64,000 nucleotides of DNA from Ampullaceana balthica (taxonomy: Eukaryota; Mollusca; Gastropoda; Lymnaeidae): assembly GCA_944989445.1 (NCBI GenBank), contig CALYLW010000163.1, positions 467,501 to 531,500 on the forward strand, read 5' to 3'. Shown one piece after another: positions 57,903-64,000 of this stretch; positions within the stretch are counted from its first letter, which is position 1; the number at the start of each line of letters is the position of its first letter. The position numbers and the translations under genes were made by a program. Below the pieces are notes generated by a model. The model was not told where the DNA came from, ran no database searches, and saw nothing but the letters and a program-made list of their open reading frames with translations.

Positions 57903-58165
57903 CAGAGAGAGAGAGAGAGACAGAGAGAGAGAGAGAGACACAGAGAGAGAGAGAGAGACAGAGAGAGAGACAGAGAGAGAGACAGAGAGAGCGAATAGAG
58001 AGACAGAGAGAGACAGAGAGAGAGCGAGAGAGAGAGAGACAGAGAGAGAGACAGAGAGAGAGAGACAGAGAGAGAGACAGAGAGAGAGATACAGAGAGAG
58101 AGACAGAAAGAGAGAGACAGAGAGAGAGAGAGAGCGAATAGAGAGAGATAGAAAGAGAGATGAGA
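57761..58165. repeat. GAGA/GACAGA microsatellite
   Basis: (GA)n interrupted by GACAGA about every 14-20 bp. Nearly pure purine on the plus strand except for C in CAGA. Arg/Glu and Ser/Leu open frames are by-products. Confidence 0.97.
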
Positions 58166-58444
58166 GAGACTAGCCCATCCTAAGATAACTAGCTAAAGAA
58201 GGGACGTGCTCTGTATGCTGGAGTTGTTCACAAGTTTCGAGAGGTTGTGTCGGGCGGCAACGGTTGAGAAGTTTCTTTGACAGAAGGATAAGATCATACG
58301 CGAGAGGAACACGTCCTCTGTGTTTTATTGTGAGACTTCTAATTAAAGACTCATTAAAACTGTGAAATAGTTTTATAAAAATGTGTACTAAAGTAGGGAT
58401 GATACCCTTAAATAACCGATGATTGATTTTTTTCTTGCATAGCG
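58166..58444. other. Unique spacer
   Basis: Nothing recognised. Confidence 0.5.
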
Positions 58445-58486
58445 CTATTTGACAATGCTAGTCTAGCAAGTTCTCATTTCTATAAT

Positions 58487-59409
58487 ACTAATAATAATAA
58501 TAATTGATAATTTATATAGCGCTGTATCCCAGCAAGGAACCGGACTCACATCGCTCTACATGGAGATCATAACATACATATAATAATTAAATAATCATTC
58601 ATACCGTAATAACAACATACAGGACAGCACATTACACATAAGCTACGATAATCATTAAAAGAAATGTTGTTTCATTAATTTTGTAAATACATTTTGAAAA
58701 GATGCGTCTTATGTGCAGTCTTGAAGGACTTGGTAGTTGGAATACTACGGATGTGTAATGGTAGAGAATTCCATAGTTAGGCTGCACAAAAAGAGAACGA
58801 CCTTTCGCCAAAAGTTCTAGTTCGTTTCTTAGGAACACAGAGAATACGTGTGTCTGCAGAAGAGCGTAGCTGACGACTGGGTGAGTAGATTGACAGAAGT
58901 TCAGTAAGATAGGAAGGGGATGAGTCAGAAAAGAAGTTGTGACAGAGAACAGCCAGTTTGTAATCAATTCGAGCTTGAATAGGTAGCCAATGAATTGAGT
59001 AAAGTAGCGGAGTAACATGGTCATGTTTTTTTGCCTTATGAACTAGTCTGGCAGCTGAATTTTGAACTTTCTGTAGTTTTTCAATGCATTGTTTTGGCAC
59101 ACCTGACAGAAGAGAATTGCAATAATCAATAAGAGCTGGAAAAAGAGAACAGACTAGAGTTTTTGTTGCACTAACTGTTAAGTAATGACGGACTGAGCTG
59201 ATCTGACGAATGGCGGTGTAGGCAGAGCGACAGATGTGATTGATGAAGTTGTTGGTAGACATGTTGTCAATAATGTAGCCAAGTATCCTAGTCGATGTTT
59301 TGAACAGTATATGAGAACTAGCCATCTGAATAGAATTGGGAAGAGGCAAAGTACTGCGTGATTTATTGTTGCTTCTGTCTTATCGTAATTCAATTTAAGC
59401 TTGCTGATA
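58487..59409 (-). mobile_element. 5'-truncated LINE, L2/CR1-like
   Basis: Minus-strand orientation. The 3' end has GCGCTATATAAATTATC followed by (ATT)n at 58487-58510, a tail shared by many L2/CR1-type elements. The coding part begins at the window's 59409 side with LKLNYDKTEA, just after the reverse transcriptase core, so most of the element is missing. Confidence 0.8.
58675..59409 (-). pseudogene. LINE protein C-terminus (L2/CR1-like)
   Basis: The protein reads SISKLKLNYDKTEATI, then after a frameshift near 59345 SSHILFKTSTRILGYIID, AIRQISSVRHYLTVSATKTL, CSLFPALIDYCNSLLSGVP, KLQKVQNSAARLVHKAKKHD, TPLLYSIHWLPIQARIDYKL and SRQLRSSADTRILCVPK. A TAA at 58777-58779 interrupts just before LWNSLPLHIRS, and the frame ends at 58675. 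IDYCNSLLSG, KLQ-VQN-AARL and HWLP---RI-YK are the hallmark C-terminal motifs of L2/CR1-like LINE proteins. One frameshift and one stop. Confidence 0.85.
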
Positions 59410-59529
59410 CTATTTGACAATGCTAGTCCAGCAAGTTCTCACCTCTATAATCCCTTTTTGACAATGCAAGTCAAGCAAGTTCTAAGCACTGTGATTATAA
59501 TTAACAAAGTTTTAGATTTTAAAAAAAAC

Positions 59530-59650
59530 TCTGTCATAACATTCTCTCAATAATGACCTGGGCATGCTATTCCATATTTCTAGTGCACTTGCTCCAAAAA
59601 GATCGCTCTCTAAAGAAATTATTTCCGTGTCCATGCAATCCGGGAACTTC
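59530..59650 (-). pseudogene. Second LINE C-terminal scrap
   Basis: The minus strand reads RLLKFPDCMDTEIISLESDL, FGASALEIWNSMPRSLLREC. FGASALEIWNSMP matches the end of CR1/L2-like proteins (F--A---WNSLP). Only about 40 codons remain. Confidence 0.55.
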
Positions 59651-60120
59651 AGAAGGCGATGCGTAGATTGGTCATGCAGCCCGCACTCGGAATATAGTCA
59701 GCCATCCGGCAATGACAGCTCTGGGAGGCGCTTATCCTCTGGCAGTAAAAGTTAGAATAGCTGGATGCTATCTCCACCTGACGAAAAGTGCACCCATGAA
59801 AGTTCAAATGCTAGGGATGAAAACTACTAACTTAATGGAACTTATATTATGTGAGTTATTTAGATTTCTATTAGTCCTTACATTTTTTCCTTTACAAAAA
59901 TCACGATGCCTCAAAGGAATGCATTATGCATACAAAGTTTCAGCAAGGGAAACATTTTGGTTGGGAGCTAACGATATTGTCTGTGTTTGCTTTACATTTC
60001 AATATGAAACAAGAGAAGTGATGCAGCTAGTTGACTTGCAAAAACTGAACAAATTTACGACCGAAGGCCTCACAGATTCAATTCAATACTCCTCTAACAT
60101 TGGCCAATGAATGGTCTTGG
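59651..60120. other. Non-coding stretch
   Basis: A 132-codon open frame at 59712-60110 shows no domain, mixed composition and no splice or start context that I trust. No gene is claimed. Confidence 0.4.
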
Positions 60121-60225
60121 ATGTATCAATTAAAAGTCTATGATGTGTCAATGATAGGTCTAGGATATGTCAATGAAAGGTCTAGGATGTGTCAATGAAA
60201 TGTCTGGAATGTGAAAATTAAAGGC
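60121..60225. repeat. Minisatellite, about 23 bp x 5
   Basis: TGTCAATGAAAGGTCTAGGAT with changes in every copy, unit length 22-24 bp. Confidence 0.85.
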
Positions 60226-60967
60226 GACCAAATGTGTGCAACTAAAAATAAATTGCCTTGATTTTTGCTAGAGCAAAAAATTCGTCTCATTATCGGCAAT
60301 ACGAACATTACATAACAGAGATATCACTCATGTGTATTACCTCACATGCTTCTATTTCTGTCTCACAAATGTTTACACCCACTCCCCACACCCACACACA
60401 CACACCTTGACCGGCTTTCGTATTCCGTGACGCATATGATGTCTAAATATAGACGAATACTCTTCCAGAACCCAATCAATAATTTCGTTTTACATCACCA
60501 GGTTTAAAACAATAAAAAAATCCTTTCTATTTTTACAATCTATAAACTTAGTTTCACTTATATTTAGTTGTAATGTTCCAGTTAGTTATCAAGGGGTCGG
60601 ATAGGGCCACGCCATGACGCACTGCGCCACAAGTGGGCTATCAACACGAGCGCTGCCGGGGAGGGGAGGTGCTGAATGCTCTGCGGTAGAAATGTTTCTC
60701 TTATTCATTATCCAGTGGTCCCTGTCGAGGCTATTGATGACGTCGTCCAACAATACCTCGGCTAAACTTAGAATCAACGTCATCAAGAAACCAAAAATGG
60801 CACACATGGCAATAGATAGGTTTTAAATATATCTCAATATCTTTTTCTTTTTAAATTTCTAATTTTTTCTTTGTTTTCAAAATTTATTATCTATGATTGA
60901 AATCTGAAATTTTAAAGTTCGAATTCAAATTTCACCAAAAATTCTCTTGAAGGAGAAGCTTAGCTTA
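60226..60967. other. Non-coding stretch, nothing recognised
   Basis: No gene or element recognised. Confidence 0.5.
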
Positions 60968-61248
60968 GGGGTCGTCCATAAAGAACGTTACGCTATTTTT
61001 GACCATTTTAACCCCCCTCCCTCCCCCCTGTCACAAACTGTCACACATCTCGGACACCCCCCCCCCTAAAGTACGTCACACTTTCGAACAAAAATTTTGT
61101 TTTTTTTATTAACAAAATAATAAAAATTTAATATAAAACAGCGTGACGTCACACACGGACGGACCCCCCTCCCACTGTCACAAACTGTCACACTTTCTTA
61201 CACCCCCTCCCCATCTGGAGCGTGACGTACTTTATGGACGGCCCCTTA
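60965..61248 (+). mobile_element. TIR element, 278 bp, copy E
   Basis: The element proper is 60968-61245. It begins GGGGTCGTCCATAAAGAACG and ends GTACTTTATGGACGGCCCC, with TTA on each side as target duplication. Both subterminal zones have C-rich blocks with CTGTCACAAACTGTCACA. It is a short member of the family of copies A-D. The 21-bp array starts 21 bp after it. Confidence 0.9.
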
Positions 61249-61265
61249 TGGCTAATTGCTCTAAA

Positions 61266-62633
61266 GGAGAAGTAAAAAGTGTTACTGGAGACGTAACAAG
61301 TGTTACTGGAGAAGTAACAAGTGTTAATGGAGAAGTAACAAGTGCTAATGGAGAAGTAACAAATGCTAATGGAGAAGTAACAAGTGTTACTGGAGACGTA
61401 ACAAGTGTTACTGGAGACGTAACAAGTGTTACTGGATAAGTAACAAGTGTTACTGGAGAAGTAACAAGTGTTAATGGAGAAGTAACAAGTGTTAATGGAG
61501 AAGTAACAAGTGTTAATGGAGAAGTAACAAGTGTTAATGGAGAAGTAACAAGTGTTAATGGAGAAGTAACAAGTGTTAATGGAGAAGTAACAAGTGTTAA
61601 TGGAGAAGTAACAAGTGTTACTGGAGACGTAACAAGTGTTAATGGAGAAGTAACAAGTGTTAATGGAGAAGTAACAAGTGTTAATGGAGAAGTAACAAGT
61701 GTTACTGGAGACGTAACAAGTGTTACTGGAGAAGTAACAAGTGTTACTGGAGAAGTAACAAGTGTTAATGGAGTAGTAACAAGTGTTATTGGAGAATTTA
61801 CAAGTGTTACTGGAGACGTAACAAGTGTTACTGGAGAAGTAACAAGTGTTAATGGAGAAGTAACAAGTGTTAATGGAGAAGTAACAAGTGTTAATGGAGA
61901 AGTAACAAGTGTTAATGGAGAAGTAACAAGTGTTACTGGAGACGTAACAAGTGTTAATGGAGAAGTAACAAGTGTTAATGGAGAAGTAACAAGTGTTACT
62001 GGAGACGTAACAAGTGTTACTGGAGAAGTAACAAGTGTTACTGGAGAAGTAACAAGTGTTAATGGAGTAGTAACAAGTGTTATTGGAGAATTTACAAGTG
62101 TTACTGGAGACGTAACAAGTGTTACTGGAGAAGTAACAAGTGTTAATGGAGAAGTAACAAGTGTTAATGGAGAAGTAACAAGTGTTACTGGAGACGTAAC
62201 AAGTGTTACTGGAGACGTAACAAGTGTTAATGGAGAAGTAACAAGTGTTAATGGAGAAGTAACAAGTGTTAATGGAGAAGTAACAAGTGTTACTGGAGAC
62301 GTAACAAGTGTGACTGGAGAAGTAACAAGTGTTACTGGAGAAGTAACAAGTGTTAATGGAGTAGTAACAAGTGTTATTGGAGAATTTACAAGTGTTACTG
62401 GAGACGTAACAAGTGTTACTGGAGAAGTAACAAGTGTTAATGGAGAAGTAACAAGTGTTAATGGAGAAGTAACAAGTGTTAATGGAGACGTAACAAGTGT
62501 TACTGGAGACGTAACAAGTGTTACTGGAGAAGTAACAAGTGTTAATGGAGACGTAACAAGTGTTACTGGAGAAGTAACAAGTGTTACTGGAGAAGTAATA
62601 AGTGTAAATGGAGAAGTAACAAGTATTAATTTT
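61266..62633. repeat. Minisatellite, 21 bp x 65
   Basis: AATGGAGAAGTAACAAGTGTT with variants ACTGGAGACG and ACTGGAGAAG. A marker pair (GGAGTAGTAAC followed by ATTGGAGAATTTAC) recurs at 61771, 62065 and 62359, exactly 294 bp apart, so a block of 14 units is present three times. Two minus-strand frames of about 500 codons are open across the array. Confidence 0.97.
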
Positions 62634-63081
62634 GCCTCCAAAAACTTGAGTCGCGGGTTCAAGCCTCGGTACTGGCAAGGCCCCCCACCCCCGGGCAATG
62701 TGCTAGCCGTACAATCCCCTGCTCGTTGGTGGTGGCTCAAAGAAACGTGTGAACGCTACTTCACTGCCTTATAGGCCGTCATGGTCTGAAATGGGGATTA
62801 TTATTTTATGGATTACTTTGTACGTGTTGTGGGGACTGTTTCCTCCTGGCCTTACTCAAACGTTTGAGAATCCATTAAAAGATTAAGTTAGAGCTTTCCT
62901 TACCACTTAACTCTTAGACCCGCTCCAATAGATTCAACCGTTGGGTGCTATCGAACGATCGATGGCTCAATGTTCTATTTGGTTCATCTCCTTTCAAGTT
63001 TTTCTTTACTTGAGGAATTCATAACGAACCAATCTAAAGACAGCACAATCACTAGGTCAGTACCTAAAGTCCATGGACATC
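62634..63081. other. Unique DNA with a B-box-like motif
   Basis: TCGCGGGTTCAAGCCTCGG at about 62651-62669 resembles a polymerase III B box and T arm, possibly a SINE relic. No A box is visible because the 21-bp array ends there. No gene recognised. Confidence 0.35.
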
Positions 63082-63452
63082 TCACTTCCACACGCACACG
63101 TCGCAATTCTACATGCGCAGGTCGCACTTCTACATGCACACGTCACACTTCTACACGCACACGTCGCACTTCTACATGCACACGTCACACTTCTACACGC
63201 ACACGTCGCACTTCTACACGCACACGTCACACTTCTACTTGCACACGTCACACTTCTACGTGCACACGTCACACTTCTACACGCACACGTCACACTTCTA
63301 CGTGCACACGTCACACTTCTACATGCACACGTCACACTTCTACATGCACACGTCACATCTCTGCATGCATGCGTCACACTTCTACATGCACGAGTCACAC
63401 TTCTACATGCACTCTTCACACTGCTACAGGAACACTTCACACTTCTACATGA
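63082..63452. repeat. Minisatellite, 21 bp x 17-18
   Basis: CACACGTCACACTTCTACATG with GTCGCA or GTCACA and ATG or ACG variants. The end copies decay (ACTCTTCACACTGCTACAGG). Confidence 0.95.
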
Positions 63453-64000
63453 TACTTCAGTCCAGAGAAGTTCGTTTAAAATATTAACGTATATACTCGT
63501 TCTATAGCCCGTACGTTCATAAGCCGACCCCTCACCCACCACACACACACACACTTTTGGAAGAGGAAAGTATCAAAAGTGTATAACCTGCTCGCATGCC
63601 GACCCCCTACAAATAATAGGACATCGTAAACAAAATGGTACACATTTTTTTAAAACTACAAGCTAAATCGGTCATTATGATTGTTTACTTTGTACTGCCT
63701 ATCTTTGTCTCTGTGCTCTTTGTTAGGCAAGAGTTACCGGTATTTATTCTTTGGTAAACATTTGCGAAAGCACGTAAATTAAAATTCGTTGTTGAAAACA
63801 AAATTTATTTGTAAAACAATTATTTAAAAATTCAGAAAAATAAATAAAATTATTACATAATTTAAGTGCAAATTTTTAATAATTTATAATAGCTTCTGAT
63901 AGAGCAGTCGAATCTTGAAGAATGTAGACAAGGACCTTGATGATCTACAATAACAACACCATATTCAATATCCATGCAGAAATCACCTATGACCCGTTCA
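63453..64000. other. AT-rich end with an open frame at the edge
   Basis: ATAAGCCGACCCC (about 63520) and GCATGCCGACCCCC (about 63595) are inverted-element-like phrases I cannot assign. On the minus strand 63862-63999 is open for 45 codons to a TAA and runs off the window (contains VIGDFCMDIEYGVVIVD and HSSRFDCSIRSYYKLL). It may be the 3' end of a coding region, perhaps of a transposon, or chance. Confidence 0.3.

Larger units (their letters stand above)
58445..59490. repeat. 45-bp repeat interrupted by a LINE
   Basis: CTATTTGACAATGCTAGTC, AGCAAGTTCTCA and TCTATAAT occur at 58445-58486 and 59410-59452, and a third diverged copy (TTTTTGACAATGCAAGTC) follows at 59455. The LINE at 58487-59409 sits between the first and second copies. 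Confidence 0.7.

Noticed and set aside
59712..60110. 132-codon open frame as a gene
   Set aside because: No domain, no splice context, and LINE scraps lie next to it.
61188..62740. Two minus-strand frames of about 500 codons (TLVTSPV and NTCYFSI repeats)
   Set aside because: Both lie over the 21-bp array and start in unique sequence only by chance. Variants change residues freely in both.

Overview
The window looks like animal nuclear DNA, most likely from a mollusc or another lophotrochozoan. This is an inference from the mix of mobile elements: hAT transposons, several LINE (non-LTR retrotransposon) families, a tRNA-derived SINE and many minisatellites, with no operons, no bacterial gene signals and no rRNA. 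I recognise no complete host protein-coding gene. Every long open frame is either a transposon protein or a tandem repeat that happens to lack stop codons. Two short stretches, 47759-47902 and 45934-46070 on the minus strand, could be isolated host exons, but the support is weak.

By my own addition, about 40% of the window is tandem repeat. The largest arrays have these units: 38 bp (17330-21415), 45 bp (23081-26136), 84 bp (26202-27056), 36 bp (27600-28103), TG-rich (30540-31960), CA-rich (32905-35046), 53 bp (35047-35790), 13 bp with an EcoRI site in every copy (43407-45395), 25 bp (48812-49570), 32 bp (50606-53425) and 21 bp (61266-62633 and 63082-63452). Several show higher-order repeats, with whole blocks of units duplicated together.

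The rest is mostly transposons. Left part: a decayed hAT transposase end (1-743), a 5'-truncated LINE with a nearly intact reverse transcriptase (1708-3789), a tRNA-derived SINE (7331-7535) and a hAT miniature element (8397-8685). Centre: a 1.9-kb terminal-inverted-repeat element (14420-16311) that carries a hAT miniature element with a perfect 8-bp target duplication. From 36364 to 43258 there is a deeply nested complex. A repeat unit of about 750 bp, ending in a long palindrome, is present twice. The first copy is split by a 5.4-kb hAT (36611-41967), which itself holds two further hATs one inside the other, a 403-bp element with TTA duplications, and a 5'-inverted LINE. Right part: an inverted second copy of the 1.9-kb element (53702-55784), sitting inside another hAT miniature element, and an L2/CR1-like LINE end (58490-59409).

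I see no co-operating gene system. The most interesting content is a record of genome dynamics: target duplications that date nested insertions, and two minisatellites whose birth can be traced, one from a truncated LINE and one from a single 30-bp segment inside a transposon.
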